From: Chrysophaeum taylorii
Lineage: Eukaryota; Sar; Pelagophyceae; Pelagomonadales; Pelagomonadaceae
DNA length: 48,679 nt
Reading direction: 5' to 3'
NCBI GenBank assembly: GCA_029834535.1
Contig: JAQMWT010000522.1
Location: 1 to 48,679 of the forward strand
Shown: positions 10,181-21,426 of the stretch, piece by piece
Numbering within the stretch: position 1 is the stretch's first letter
Layout of the letters: every line of letters begins with the position of its first letter
Notes under the pieces: model-generated
What the model was told of the DNA's origin: nothing
The model's input: only the letters and a program-made list of their open reading frames with translations
Databases searched by the model: none
Made by a program: the position numbers and the translations under genes

Positions 10181-10708
10181 GGCCAGAGGAGGACATAGCT
10201 AACAGCAATAAAGGCGCTGTGCTCGCACATTCTGGCCTCTCGTAGCGCGTGCTGGTCACATCCAGCGATAGTTGGGATGAGATTGCGCACTTCACTCCAC
10301 GCTTAACGGCACATTTTGGTTCATTTGACCTCGAGTGGGTGCGAGGCCACCCGGAACGTCGCAAATCTACTTCCAGTTCACTTTTGTCGAGTCTCTCCAA
10401 CATCTTGCTAATGGCCTTGCGGCGCTTGGCCGGTGTGGCGCGGGTGCGGATGACCCTTCTTGTACGCATTTCTGCCATGGCCGACGTTGGTTTGTCACCT
10501 TCCAGCAGCGCCATCTGTCTGATGGGGTCTGCTCCACTTTGCTGATGCAGCTTGGCATTGCGCGCCTTCGTGCTTATGAGCCTGCGGATGTCCATCCTCC
10601 CACTTTGCTCTCCCGGACATATTTTGTCGGCCCGTGCAAGACATTCATGGCGCGTGCCATGCAGGTTAGATTCCGGGAAGATTCCCTGGGGGATTACGAT
10701 TTACGTAC

Positions 10709-10723
10709 TGTGACAACTGGAAT
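10709..10723 (-). repeat. Inverted LTR-end fragment next to Copia copy 1
   Basis: TGTGACAACTGGAAT is the exact reverse complement of the last 15 bases of the Copia LTR (10820-10834 has ATTCCAGTTGTCACA). It lies 15 bp outside the 5' LTR of copy 1. Confidence 0.7.
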
Positions 10724-10738
10724 TGTTACAATTGGAAT

Positions 10739-10834
10739 TGTGAGGAAGCTATGACACTTACCCCTGCACCACGTATCTAGTATCCCTACGTCATTCCCTT
10801 ATGGCTAGAGTAACGCCCCATTCCAGTTGTCACA
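10739..10834 (+). repeat. 5' LTR of Copia copy 1
   Basis: 96 bp, starts TGTGAGGAAGCTATGACAC and ends CCAGTTGTCACA. Differs from the 3' LTR by two substitutions near the middle (ATGGCTAGAGTAACG versus ATCGCTAGAGCAACG). Confidence 0.9.
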
Positions 10835-10936
10835 TGGTACCAAGTGCTCGTTCACGATCGAACCTGTGCTTGACTTCACGGCGACTCCTCATCGGCTTCA
10901 GTTCTTTGCTACGTGTTCGGTTCGTTCTCGTCTCTC

Positions 10937-11362
10937 ATGTCCTCGATCGCAATTAAAGATAGCAAGCTTTCGCACAAACTTGATGCCTTCAGCAGTGAGC
11001 GACATTCCCCCCCCCCCACCAATGGCCACGTCGTCTCGCGAAGATGATCATCTCTACCGGCGATCACATTATCTCGACCAACGATCCTTGGACTAGCATC
11101 TCAGCATCTCGCTGCTCTGAAGAAGACTTTCGCGTCAAGCAACAACGTTGATATCCATGAAAACCGCGACATGAACTTCACGCGACTTTACAAGCGCATT
11201 ACCGATGTCTACATGGGCCGTGGGGGTCGCGTAGCGAGCTTCCTCAACAAGTTCATCATCGGAGTATACAAGTTGCTTGGCATTGTACCTATCACCGGCG
11301 TTCAAGTTGCTCGGCACTGTACCAATCACCAGAGTTCAAGTTGCTCGGCATTCTACCTGATC
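10937..11362 (+). pseudogene. Copia copy 1 gag, N-terminal remnant
   Basis: ATG at 10937 opens MSSIAIKDSKLSHKLDAFSS, matching the gag start of copy 2 (MSSIEIKDSELSQKLDAFSG at 21325, minus strand). Part of gag is deleted. MNFTRLYKRITDVYMG follows at ~11171, then a 34-bp tandem duplication (three imperfect copies of CAAGTTGCTCGGCA..., 11269-11362) expands the VQVARH region. Several stops are present. Confidence 0.75.
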
Positions 11363-11817
11363 TGACGCACCCTCGAGTGGGTCCTCGCATTTGAATACGT
11401 GCATCGTGTTGTACCCTTGAGAAGCTCAACAACAATCAATTTAGATGGCATGCACAACCACTTCTGCCGCGCTATCCGCCGCGTCGTCAGCCACAACCCC
11501 GACTTCAGACTCTTCCAACTGACCTACCCTATACGCTCCCCTTTCCCACCAACCTGGCTCTACTCGATTCCGACGCACTACCTAATGTCCTTTTGGCTGA
11601 AAGGATCACTTTAAGGGGGACTGCCGCAAGTTTCACAGTTCCTAGCTATTCCACGACAACGCGCTACCCACCATCGCCGTTCTTCTCAACAGCGCAACAC
11701 TCCAAATGACTCCACCAACACCCAACAACACCAACCCACCAAAACCAACACCAGCAACACTACCTTTTCTGCTCCTATGCCTACTCCAACCTTGACTGAT
11801 TCTAGTTCCACTCCGCC
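11363..11817 (+). pseudogene. Degenerate gag sequence of Copia copy 1
   Basis: Heavily mutated. In one frame at about 11605-11630 the words HFKGDCRKF resemble the end of a CCHC zinc knuckle, followed by an Asn/Thr/Pro-rich low-complexity stretch similar in character to the Pro-rich region after the knuckles in copy 2. No open frame of useful length. Confidence 0.4.
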
Positions 11818-11830
11818 GCTTTTCTTAATA

Positions 11831-12193
11831 ACTAACTAACTAACTTCAGACCTCTCCCGAGCATGGGAGCCAGGCCGGACCGACAGGTGCCAGTCCGGAA
11901 TCACGGGCCTGTAGACGAGGAGCGCCGAAAGGTCGGTCGGCGGAGAGTGACCATCAAGCTTGTCGCCATGCGACGAGGAGACCGCAATGTGACTGACAAC
12001 CAACTCGTCGATAACCTTCCGTCTTCGCCCCCCGGCCATACCCCGTCCCACTGCGAACGTTCCGGCTGCCAACCGGCCCGCCCGGGAGGCGAATAGGTGC
12101 CAACCTACGCCGGGAGGGCGGATGCCCTCGCAAGGCTCAGAATTCATGAGGCACCGTCCTCCATCGCAACCGCAGTCGGCGATCAGGGTAAGG
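11831..12193 (-). mobile_element. SINE copy 1 (363 bp) with 13-bp target duplication
   Basis: Read on the minus strand, the element starts CTTACCCTGATCGCCGAC and ends in (GTTA)n. Both sides are flanked by the identical 13 bases GCTTTTCTTAATA (11818-11830 and 12194-12206). The body matches SINE copy 2 almost base for base. Variable-length target duplications and a simple-repeat tail indicate target-primed reverse transcription. I see no clear A/B box, so a tRNA origin is not shown. The body might instead be a LINE deletion derivative. Confidence 0.85.
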
Positions 12194-12206
12194 GCTTTTC
12201 TTAATA

Positions 12207-13440
12207 CCACCACTTATTACACATCTTTGCACCTTTCTGCCAATCAAGATAATTCCAAGTCAGCGTGTGTACCGCCGATTTTCTGACGCAAGCACATCAA
12301 CAACCCCATCCCACGGAAGCCCCTCGTTTTTGTGAAGGCGCCCTTCGTTCTGTATTTTCCGCTATTCGTTGCTCAACCCCTCGTTCTGTATTTTCACCTC
12401 GCCGTTGCTCCTCTCCTCGTTCTGTCTTTTTACCTTGTCGTTGCTCCCCTCCTCGTTCTGTATTTCGCCTATTCGTTGATCCACTCCCCGTTCTACATTT
12501 TCTGCTATTCGCTGATCCACTCCCCGTTGTGCATTTTCACCTATTCGTTGATCCACTCCTCGTTGTGCTTGTCGGTGTTGCTTTCGTGCTTCCTATGTGG
12601 TTGGATCGCTCATCTTCGGGATCCTGGACCGCCGCTTCTTTGCTGTGTTATTCGGCTTCTTCGTCTACGGTATCAACACCATGTTGTGGTTCTCCTTCGT
12701 GCACTATCGCCTTTTTCGCCGCTTTTCTGACCTTTAAAATTCGGTTTTGCTATCGACGTGAATTCCGTGCTCAGCACCCGCGACGCTATCTGCAATGTTC
12801 TTACGTGTCACTGCGACGCTATCTGCAACGTTCTTACGTGCCACAACTGTTTTGCCACTATCGCAGATCGCCGCTTGCTCCTCCAACGTTGGCCCATATG
12901 GCAACTTCGTTCTTGCGAATGCGAAAACGGGCCACTTTCTTATCTGCCACAGCGGGCTGGCATACAGCAGCCTGGTCTCCCCGTGTTCGTTCCTTACGAC
13001 GCTGGCGCGTCAGAAGTCATCCATCTTCGCGTACAGGACGCGGTCGTGCCCATGGCAACTTGCTCGCGCCACAACAACCAAACACCCACGTTCGCATCAA
13101 CCCTGTTTACGCCTGTTTTTGCTTCTGTCGACTCCAACCATCGTCATAACCTGGTCACCATGCACCATGCAACCTATCTGCCCAAAGGCCACGTTCTCAT
13201 CAGACGTCTGGTACACTGCCCTCATATATACCAGCCTGTGTTCCCGCTATCTTTGCCCCGCTGCGATTCTCAGTGGCACCAATCGTCTAACGCACGTCCT
13301 CCCAGGCACTTTCGTCGCTATTGTTCTTCAGACCTCGATTTTGCTGACAGTTTCGCTTATCAGATTTCCTGCAATGTCAACCACCGAAGGCACTTCAACG
13401 TTGTTCCGCCTTTCTCGACTCACGCTTCCAAGCTCTCGTC
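12207..13440 (+). other. Unassignable interior of Copia copy 1, with tandem repeats
   Basis: This segment stands where protease and integrase should be. From about 12335 to 12575 it is a ~39-bp tandem repeat (core CTCGTTCTGTATTTTC / TTCGTTGATCCACTCC), six or so imperfect copies. At about 12780-12845 a ~30-bp unit (GCGACGCTATCTGCAA...) is present twice. Open frames of 240-290 codons exist but are compositionally biased, lack family motifs and are not supported as genes. Confidence 0.5.
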
Positions 13441-15950
13441 TACTGTTGCCCCATTGTCACCTGTTCCTGCTGTTGCCCGATTGTCACCTGTTCTTCCGCT
13501 GTTGCCCCCTTGTCCCCTGTGTTTGATGAGAATGCGCCGGTTTCACTGGGACTGATCACCCCATCACGTGAACCGACCATTCTACGAGCTCATGAACTCC
13601 GACGAACCAAAGAGAGAAAACAACAAAAGTGCACAACAAAGTCGAGCCAACCAGAGCCGACAAAACAACAAACATGCAAAACAAAAAGCATGCAAAACAA
13701 AGTCGAGCCAACCAGAGCCGACCGCGCAAAGTCGACAAAAACGCGTAAAGTCGACAAAAAGCGCACATTATTCAGAAACAAATGGAGAGCCAACTCAAAC
13801 CCACAATACTGGCGTTTTACCACGCACTGTCGATTCTGTGTCATCTTGTCATTCCCTGTACGTTAATTATTTTAGCTTTCGTTTGTTAGTTCATTATGTC
13901 TTCCTCCCCCTTTGTTTAGCTAACACCCTTGTTGATCCCCATGCACATGTTTATTACTCTGCTTCCGAAGAAACCTCTCAGTATTCATACGTTGACAAGT
14001 CAACCGTCACTTCCACCCATTTACGTGAAGCTTTAGCTCAGACCAATCCTGAGCGTCCTGGCTGGTTGCAAGCCATCACCAAAGAGTATCGCTCCCTTGG
14101 TCAGCTTGGTTGCTGGGATGTTGTTCGCCTTCCTTCGACTTTTTTCTGGCAACATTTGTACCCTCAAGTGGATCCTCCGCAAGAAGTATGACTCTGGCCG
14201 CTTCAAATCGTACAAGGCTCGCCTCGTTGTCCGCGGTTACACCCAAGTTCACGGCATTGATTATCACGACACTTACTCGCCGGTTGCTAACATCGTCACG
14301 ACCCGGTTCTTTCTAACCTTTGTCGCTGTTCATGACTGGGATTTGCACAAGTTGGATGTCAGCTCCGCTTTTATCCAAGCTCCCATTGACGAAGACATCT
14401 ATGTCTGCCGCCCGAAGGCTATGCTCCTCGCCAACCCACCGATGGTTCCAAGATCGTTTACAAGCTCCGTCGCTCTTGGTATGGTTGCAAACAAGCGTGT
14501 CGCAATTGGTGGCTTTATTTGGAACGCTTCCTTATCAATGATTGTGGCTTCGTCCGCGGATCTGGTGACACTTGCAATTACAAGCTCGTGCTCAATTCTA
14601 CCGTTGTCCTACGTTTCGTTCTTGTCGTTGATGATCTTCTTGTGGCGCACCCTCGTCATTGCCTTGGCCATTACCAAGCCTTCTTCCTCCGTTTCCGAAC
14701 CTTCACTGATGTTAACGAGCTTGATCTGACCAGTTACGTTGGTCTCCGCATTACGCGTGATCGCGCATCCCATGCTATCCGTGAAATCCTCCCCGATGGT
14801 CGCTTCATCAACAGTAAACCTGAACTGACTCCCGCTACCAAAGGTCTTCATCTTTCTGCGGCTGATTGTCCTGCTCCTGGTTCTCCAGATCACATCTTCA
14901 TGGCGCGCATCCCTTTTCGTCGTATTGTTGGCTGTGTCCTATTTATCTCCATCATGACTCGCCCTGATATCACTTGGTCCGTCAATCAGTGTGCGCGTTT
15001 CCCCCACAATCCTGGTAAACCCCACTGGCACGCTTGGCACGCTTTATCTCACACTCTGCGTTATCTCAACGGTTCTCAGGATCTTGCCCTTATTCTTGGT
15101 CGCGATTCTACCCTTCGTCTCTGTGGTTATTCCGACTCCAGCTGGGCCGACGACCCTGATGACCGCCACTCCACAACTGGTTTTTGTTTTCTCCTTGCTG
15201 GCTCTATGATCGCCTACTGCTCCCGCTCGCAGTACTTACTTGCTCGCTCTTCTTTTTAAGCTGAATTGCTCGCTCTTTACGCCTTACCCTGATCGCCGAC
15301 CGCATGGTTGCGATGGAGGACGGTGCCTCATGAATCCTGAGCCTTGCGAGGGCATCCGCCCTCCCGGCGTAGGTTGGCGCCTATTCGCCTCCCGGGCGGG
15401 CCGGTTGGCAGCCGGAACGTTCGCAGTGGGACGGGGTATGGCCGGGGGGCGCAGACGGAAGGTTATCGACGAGTTGGTTGTCAGTCACATCGCGGTCTCC
15501 TCGTCGCATGGCGACAAGCTTGATGATCACTCTCCGCCGACCCACCTTTCGGCGCCCCTCGTCTACAGGCCCGTGATTCCGGACTGGCTCCTGTCGGTCC
15601 GGCCTGGCTCCCATGCTCGGGAGAGGTCTGAAGTTAGTTAGTTAGTTAGTTACGCCCCTACTGCTGAGCTCTCTTGGCTTCTCAAACTTTTTGATGACTT
15701 TGATCTCCCTCGTCACACGGTACCAATATATGTCGATAATAGCACCACCGTCACCCAAGTCCGTCTCCAATGTCTCACACGGCGCACCCGCCATATTGAC
15801 ATTCGCTTTTACAGCACCGCCGAATATCATCGCAACCACATCATTGATCTCCAACACATTACTCGTCTTGACAACCTTAGCGATATTTTCACCTGCCGTA
15901 CGGAAGCTCCCTCCTTCCTCCGGCTTCGTGCTCGTTACCTCACCTCGTGA
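13440..15950 (+). pseudogene. Copia copy 1 pol: end of integrase, reverse transcriptase and RNase H
   Basis: Colinear with copy 2. SPVFDENAPVSLGLITP (end of integrase region) comes first, then YYSASEETSQYSYVDKSTVT, then the reverse transcriptase with YKARLVVRGYTQVHG, KLDVSSAFIQAPIDED and LVVDDLLVAHP. MTRPDITWSVNQC and GYSDSSWADDPDDR (RNase H) follow. Frames change near 14150 and 14430, and coding is interrupted by the SINE at 15284-15649. After it, ELSWLLKLFDDFDLP and RRTRHIDIRFYSTAEYH resume before the stop at 15950. A Lys/Gln-rich repeat (CAAAGTCGAGCCAACC twice, 13640-13725) has expanded the linker. Confidence 0.85.
15284..15649 (+). mobile_element. SINE copy 2 (366 bp) inside Copia RNase H
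   Basis: Starts TTACCCTGATCGCCGACC and ends GAGAGGTCTGAA(GTTA)n. The 7-bp TTACGCC occurs on both sides (15277-15283 and 15650-15656). The uninterrupted sequence of copy 2 (near 16775) proves the empty site. The last ~68 bp before the tail match the 3' end of the LINE at 42377. Confidence 0.9.
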
Positions 15951-16126
15951 CTTCGCCCTGATCTCCCCTGTTTCTTTCTGCCACAATGCCTCTATTGACG
16001 TCTTCCTCAAAGCTTCTCCTATGTGAGCGTCTCACTTACCCCTTTTTCCTTCTTCCTTTTTTTTTCCAGCACCTGTGTGAGGACCTCACTTACCCCTTTT
16101 TCCTTTTCTTTCTTTTCCAGCTCCTG

Positions 16127-16222
16127 TGTGAGGAAGCTATGACACTTACCCCTGCACCACGTATCTAGTATCCCTACGTCATTCCCTTATCGCTAGAGCA
16201 ACGCCCCATTCCAGTTGTCACA
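16127..16222 (+). repeat. 3' LTR of Copia copy 1
   Basis: 96 bp, TGTGAGG to TTGTCACA. A ~57-bp pyrimidine-rich tandem duplication (16030-16126), whose units end in CCTGTGTGAGG, lies directly upstream. It abuts the truncated LTR of copy 2 and forms a palindrome. Confidence 0.9.
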
Positions 16223-16308
16223 GGAATGGGGCGTTAGACTAGCGATAAGGGAGTGACGTCGGGATACTAGATACGTGGTGCAGGGGTAAGTGTCATAGCT
16301 TCCTCACA
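16223..16308 (-). repeat. 3' LTR of Copia copy 2, outer end trimmed
   Basis: Begins GGAATGGGGCG instead of TGTGACAACTGGAATGGGG, so ten terminal bases are lost at the junction with copy 1. Inner end is AGCTTCCTCACA. Confidence 0.85.
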
Positions 16309-16486
16309 CAGGAGCTGGAAAAGAAAGAAAAGGGGAAAAGGGGTAAGTGAGGTCCTCACACAGGTGCTGGAAAAGAAAAAGGAAGAAGAAACAAGGGGTA
16401 AGTTAGACGCTCACCGAGGAGAAGCGTGGAGGAAGACGTCAATAGAGGCATTGTGGCAGAAAGAAACAGGAGAGATCAGGGCGAAG

Positions 16487-17977
16487 TCACGAGGTGAGGT
16501 AACGAGCACGAAGCCGGAGGAAGGAAGGAGCTTCCGTACTGCGGGTGAAAATATCGCTAAGGTTGTCAAGGCGAGTAATGTGTTGGAGATCAATGATGTG
16601 GTTGCGATGATATTCGGCGGTGCTGTAAAAGCGAATATCAATATGGCGGGTGCGCCGCGTGAGACATTGGAGACGGACTTGGGTGACGGTGGTGCTATTA
16701 TCGACATACATTGGGACCGTGTGACGAGGGAGATCAAAGTCATCAAAAAGTTTGAGAAGCCAAGAGAGCTCCGCAGTAGCGGCGTAAAGAGCGAGCAATT
16801 CAGCTTCAAAAGAAGAGCGGGCGAGGAGGTACTGCGAGCGGGAGCAATAGGCTATCATAGAGCCAGCAAGGAGAAAACAAAATCCAGTAGTGGAGTGGCG
16901 GTCATCAGGGTCGTCGGCCCAGCTGGAGTCGGAATAACCACAGAGACGAAGGGTAGAATCGCGACCAAGAATAAGGGCAAGATCCTGAGAACCGTTGAGA
17001 TAACGCAGAGTGTGGGATAAAGCGTGCCAGTGGGGTTTACCAGGATTGTGTGAAAAACGCGCACACTGATTGACGGACCAAGTGATATCAGGGCGAGTCA
17101 TGATGGAGATAAATAGGACACAGCCAACAATACGACGAAAAGGGATGCGCGCCATGAAGATGTGATCTGGAGAACCAGGAGCAGGACAATCAGCCGCAGA
17201 AAGATGAAGACCTTTGGGAGCGGGAGTCAGTTCGGGTTTACTGTTGATAAAGCGATGTTCGGTAAGGATTTCACGGATAGCATGGGATTGATCAATAGTG
17301 AGCGTGCGTCGAGGGCGATCACGCGTAATGCGAAGACCAACGTAAGTGGTGAGATCAAGCTCGTTGACGTCAGTGAAGGTTCGGAAACGGAGGAAGAAGG
17401 CTTGGTAATGGCCAAGGCAATGACGAGGGTGCGCCACAAGAAGATCATCAACGACAAGAACGAGACGTAGGACAACGGTAGAATTAAGCACGAGCTTGTA
17501 ATTGCAAGTGTCACCAGATCCGCGGACGAAGCCACAATCATTGACAAGGAAGCGTTCCAAATAAAGCCACCAATTACGACAAGCTTGTTTGCAACCATAC
17601 CAAGAGCGACGGAGCTTGTAAACGATCTTGGAACCATCGGTGGGTTGGCGAGGAGCATAGCCTTCGGGTGGCCAGACATAGATGTCTTCGTCAATGGGAG
17701 CTTGGATAAAAGCGGAGCTGACATCCAACTTGTGCAAATCCCAGTCATGAACAGCGACAAAGGTTAGAAAGACACGTATTGTGACGATGTTAGCAACCGG
17801 CGAGTAGGTGTCGTGATAATCAACGCCGTGAACCTGGGTGTAACCGCGGACAACGAGGCGAGCCTTGTACGATTTGAAGCGGCCAGAGTCATACTTCTTG
17901 CGGAGGATCCACTTGAGGGTACAAATGTTGCCAGAAAAAGTCGAAGGAACGCGAATCCCAGCAACCAAGCTGACCAA
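16487..17977 (-). CDS. Copia copy 2 reverse transcriptase-RNase H (open frame)
   Basis: About 490 codons without interruption. YKARLVVRGYTQVHGVDYHD precedes motif A KLDVSSAFIQAPIDED. LVLVVDDLLVAHP is the catalytic motif C with VVDD replacing the usual YVDD. YVGLRITRDR, MTRPDITWSVNQ and then RNase H follow: GYSDSSWADDPDDRHSTTGF (first Asp), SSFEAELLALYAA (Glu), YVDNSTTV (Asp) and TRRTRHIDIRFY. The length is usual for the Copia C-terminal half. The frame overlaps the gag-integrase frame by ~90 bp, so one frameshift separates them. The catalytic residues look intact. Confidence 0.85.
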   Translation of the reverse strand: MVSLVAGIRVPSTFSGNICTLKWILRKKYDSGRFKSYKARLVVRGYTQVHGVDYHDTYSPVANIVTIRVFLTFVAVHDWDLHKLDVSSAFIQAPIDEDIYVWPPEGYAPRQPTDGSKIVYKLRRSWYGCKQACRNWWLYLERFLVNDCGFVRGSGDTCNYKLVLNSTVVLRLVLVVDDLLVAHPRHCLGHYQAFFLRFRTFTDVNELDLTTYVGLRITRDRPRRTLTIDQSHAIREILTEHRFINSKPELTPAPKGLHLSAADCPAPGSPDHIFMARIPFRRIVGCVLFISIMTRPDITWSVNQCARFSHNPGKPHWHALSHTLRYLNGSQDLALILGRDSTLRLCGYSDSSWADDPDDRHSTTGFCFLLAGSMIAYCSRSQYLLARSSFEAELLALYAATAELSWLLKLFDDFDLPRHTVPMYVDNSTTVTQVRLQCLTRRTRHIDIRFYSTAEYHRNHIIDLQHITRLDNLSDIFTRSTEAPSFLRLRARYLTS

Positions 17978-20900
17978 GGGAATGATATTCTTTGGCGATG
18001 GCTTGCAACCAGCCAGGACGCTCAGGATTGGTCTGAGCTAAAGCTTCACGTAAATGGGTGGAAGTAACGGTTGACTCGTCAATGTATGAATACTGAGAGG
18101 TTTCTTCGGAAGCAGAGTAATAAACATGTGCATGGGGATCAACAAGGGTGTTAGCTAGACAAAGGGGAAGGAAGACATAATGAACTAACAAACGAAAGCT
18201 AGAATAAGAGACATACAAAGAGTGACAGGAGGAAACAGAAGCGACAGAGGAAACAGAATCGACATTGTGACAGGAGGAAACAGAATCGACATTGCGTTGT
18301 GGACAAACGCCAGTATGAAAGTTTGTTGGTTTTTGTAATGCGCTTTGGTCGACTTTGCGCGGTCGGCCCCGTTTGGCTCGACGTAATGGTGCACGTTTCG
18401 TATTGTCCGTTGACGGTTGTGGTATTGTTTCAGGGGTGATCAGTCCCGATAAGGCCGGCTCCCGAGCATCAAAAACAGAAGACAAGGGAGCAACAGCGGA
18501 AGACAAACGAGGGTCATAATAAAATAAGTCAGGAAAACGAGAGTCCACTAGAGGCGGAGGAAGGGGTTGAGAGGACAGAGACTTACGCAGAGCAAAATTT
18601 TCGTCAAAAACAACGTCAATCGAGGTGTGGATGACGGGACCAGTGGCGCGTTGAAGCAATATGCGATATCCAGCTCCGGCAGAGGGATACCCAATGAAGA
18701 TACCTGTTATAGCTTTGGTAGGCCATTTGTCGCCAGTAAGAATTGCAGCAGGACAGCCCCAAACACGAAGAAAATCGACACGGGGGAGAGTTTCATGGAG
18801 CATTTCATATGGCGTCATATATCCAGGGTTAGAGGCGTTTGGCATGCGCTCAGAGATGAAGTCAGCCGTTTCCATGGCCCAACGCCAAGAATCAGGTGGA
18901 CGGTGCGCATGCACCAAAAGAGTGCGAGTAATATCAGCAGTTGCGCGATGAGAGCGTTCCACAACACCAGAAAAAGCGTGCGCCTGTGAAGTTTTGGACT
19001 GAGCTGCAGGAGCACGTTTGAGAGCGATATTGTTGCCCAGACAGAAGGTTTCGAATTGGCCCATAAGAGAGCGGTCACGATCTGTGTAGATGAGGGCAAT
19101 GCGATATCCAAATGGGCGAACCACGATAGACAGAAAAAGTTCGAGTTGACGAGCGTTCGTAAGTGCATCGTGTCGTGGAGCAAAGTAACGTGTGCGGCGG
19201 CGCGTATAATCATCGACAAACGTGAGGACCGCTCGGTCTTGATAAATTAAGGATGGGGCGCCTGCAAACATGAGATCGGCGTGGATAATAAGGTAGGGCG
19301 CAACGGCACGTGGACGAGACAAAGGCTCGGAGGCAGGATGCGAGGTGGAAGTGGAGGCTTGTGCTTTACGGTGGCCAACATGCGCAGCATGCATTTTACC
19401 TAGAGCACAAGCAGGACAAAAAGAAAGAGACGCGGAGCTCGGGAAAAGCGGTGCGCCAACAGCGAGAGAAGACAAACGTCGGATATAAGAGGGACTATAG
19501 TGACCAAGACGAGCATGCCAAAGGTCGAAGGTAAGTTGAGTGCGTTGAGACACAGCGGGAAACGCACAAGGGTCATGTACGCGAGGGCAAGAAGAAAATG
19601 CCACAAAAGGTGAAACGAAGTCCGCGTAGGGCGCAGCGGTCGTATTGCCGATCCAACAGACGATCAAAAGAAGACCACAGCGACGAAGCAGGGGAATAAC
19701 GTGATGCGTTTGACGGTGACGTAAAATGCGTTGCGGATGAGTAGGGCCAACAGCCTGAATCGTGTGACAATCGTAACCAACTTGCTCAAGGGCATGATCC
19801 GAAAGAATCCGTTTGTCACCAAGGCCAGGAGAAATGAGGGTATGCGGGAACGCGACATGGATACCACGAGGGGCGGAAAGAGTGGGTGGAGGAGAAGGAA
19901 GACCACGATTGTCGAGAGGACCAATTGAAGGAAACGTTAAGTGAGCAGTGCCAGAACCAGAAACAGAGCCAGTACCGAGAGCAGAAGTGATGGATTGCTT
20001 TTGAGTGTTGTCAAGGTCAGTGAAACCAGCAGAAGAATTGAAGAGATTGACGTTTGCGCCGGTATCGTAGACGACGATGCGAAGGTTGTTGCTGTGCAGG
20101 TAGTCGCGCTCACGAGCGGTGAGCAGAGCGGTAAGAGCATTAGTGGAGGAAAGAACTTGATGAATGGAGGGGGAGATAGAAAGAAGATGGTAATTGAAAG
20201 ACGGGTAGGTGGGTGCAGAAGGAGATGGGTCAGGAGGGGAGATGGCAGTGGAAGGCGGGACAGGGGGTGTGGTGGAGGGTGGCAAAGCAAGAAGCGGTGG
20301 AGAGGGTTGAGATGGGGGCAAGAGTGGGATGGGGGCGGAAAGATAGTTTTGGTAGAATGGTGGATGGGGCCGAGGTGGGTATTGGGGATTGGAGCGAGGT
20401 GGGTATTGGGGACGAGGGCGAGGGGGGGCGCTGGCTTGTGAGAGCAAATAGCGCTGGCGCTTACGACAATCTTTCTGGTGATGGCCAGGAATACCACAAA
20501 AGTGACAAAGGTCAGTAGGGCGTGGGCGCTTGCGATGGAAACCACGGGAAAATGAAGGCGAAGGTCGGTTACGGAAAGATGGGCGAAAAGATGGGCGAGG
20601 GCTAGAACGTTGTTGGGAGCGCAAAGCATTGAGACGATGAAGGCATTTATCAGAAGGATGGTTGGTACGACCGCAAAAGTTGCAACGTTCACGATGGCGG
20701 GGACTTTCACGGAGCCTAGCATGGACAAGCGCAGACTTGGTCTGAAGATAATCGAAAACTTTACTGTTGAGGCGATCAACGAAACCATCATATGTGCGCA
20801 GTTTAGGGTCAAGTGCAATGAGATCCTTAGACAAGATCGAGTCGGGGATTTTCGTCTGAAGCAATCGCAATGCAAGAGTGTCAGGGAAATCTTGATGGTG

Positions 20901-21325
20901 CCGAGCAACTTGAACACCAGTGATGAACTTCTTAAGAAAAGACTCAAGTTCATCGATATTGTTGCACACCAAGGAATGCAAGGAAGCAATTGCAGACTGA
21001 GCGATACGATCTCCGTGGCCCATGTAAACATCGGTAATGCGCTTGTAAAGCCGCGTGAAGTTCATATGGCGGTTTTCACGGATAATTGGTAGCGCCATGA
21101 ACAGTGCAGAGTGTACCAACGTTGCTGCTTAATACCAAATTCTTCTTCAGAGCAGCCAGAGGCGGAAATGCTAGTCCAAGTGTCGTTGGTCAAGATAATG
21201 CGATCACCGGTGGAAATGATCATGTTTTCCAGGCGCCGGGTCCATTGGTAAAAAAGATGTCGCTCACCGCTGAAGGCATCAAGTTTTTGCGAAAGCTCGC
21301 TATCTTTAATTTCGATCGAGGACAT
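17889..21325 (-). pseudogene. Copia copy 2 gag-protease-integrase
   Basis: Gag starts at the ATG at 21325 (MSSIEIKD). A frameshift near 21115 leads into an open frame of 1,076 codons. In order it holds two CCHC knuckles (CNFCGRTNHPSDKC and CHFCGIPGHHQKDC), a Pro-rich linker, protease VVYDTGANVNLF, and the GAG-pre-integrase HHCC (LWHARLGH ... CPACALGK). The integrase core has HADLMF (first Asp), YTDRDRSLMG (second Asp) and GVVERSHR (Glu). The frame ends before the reverse transcriptase after a short frame overlap. Only two breaks separate it from a complete polyprotein. Confidence 0.85.
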
Positions 21326-21426
21326 GATAAACGATAACGGACCGAACACGTAGCAATGAACTGAAGCCGAGGAGGAGTCGCCACGAAGTCAAGCAGAGGC
21401 TCGAGAGTGGAGAACACCTGCTGCCA

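Larger units (their letters stand above)
10739..16222 (+). mobile_element. Copia family 1, copy 1 (decayed, with SINE insertions)
   Basis: Bounded by two 96-bp LTRs (10739-10834 and 16127-16222) that are nearly identical and have TGTGAGG/GTCACA ends. The first bases after the 5' LTR are TGG, as in a tRNA primer site. The gag start is readable, while the protease and integrase region is largely gone or unrecognisable. The end of pol is colinear with copy 2 from ~13440. Two SINEs (11831-12193 and 15284-15649) are inserted. Non-functional. Confidence 0.85.

Noticed and set aside
12265..13555. Plus-strand open frames of 240-290 codons as new genes
   Set aside because: They overlap each other in different frames within a decayed Copia, include the tandem repeat and show no domain.
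15625..15660. Telomere-like repeats, (GTTA)n
   Set aside because: The period is four bases and the run is short. It ends a SINE or LINE with target duplications, so it is a retroposon tail.
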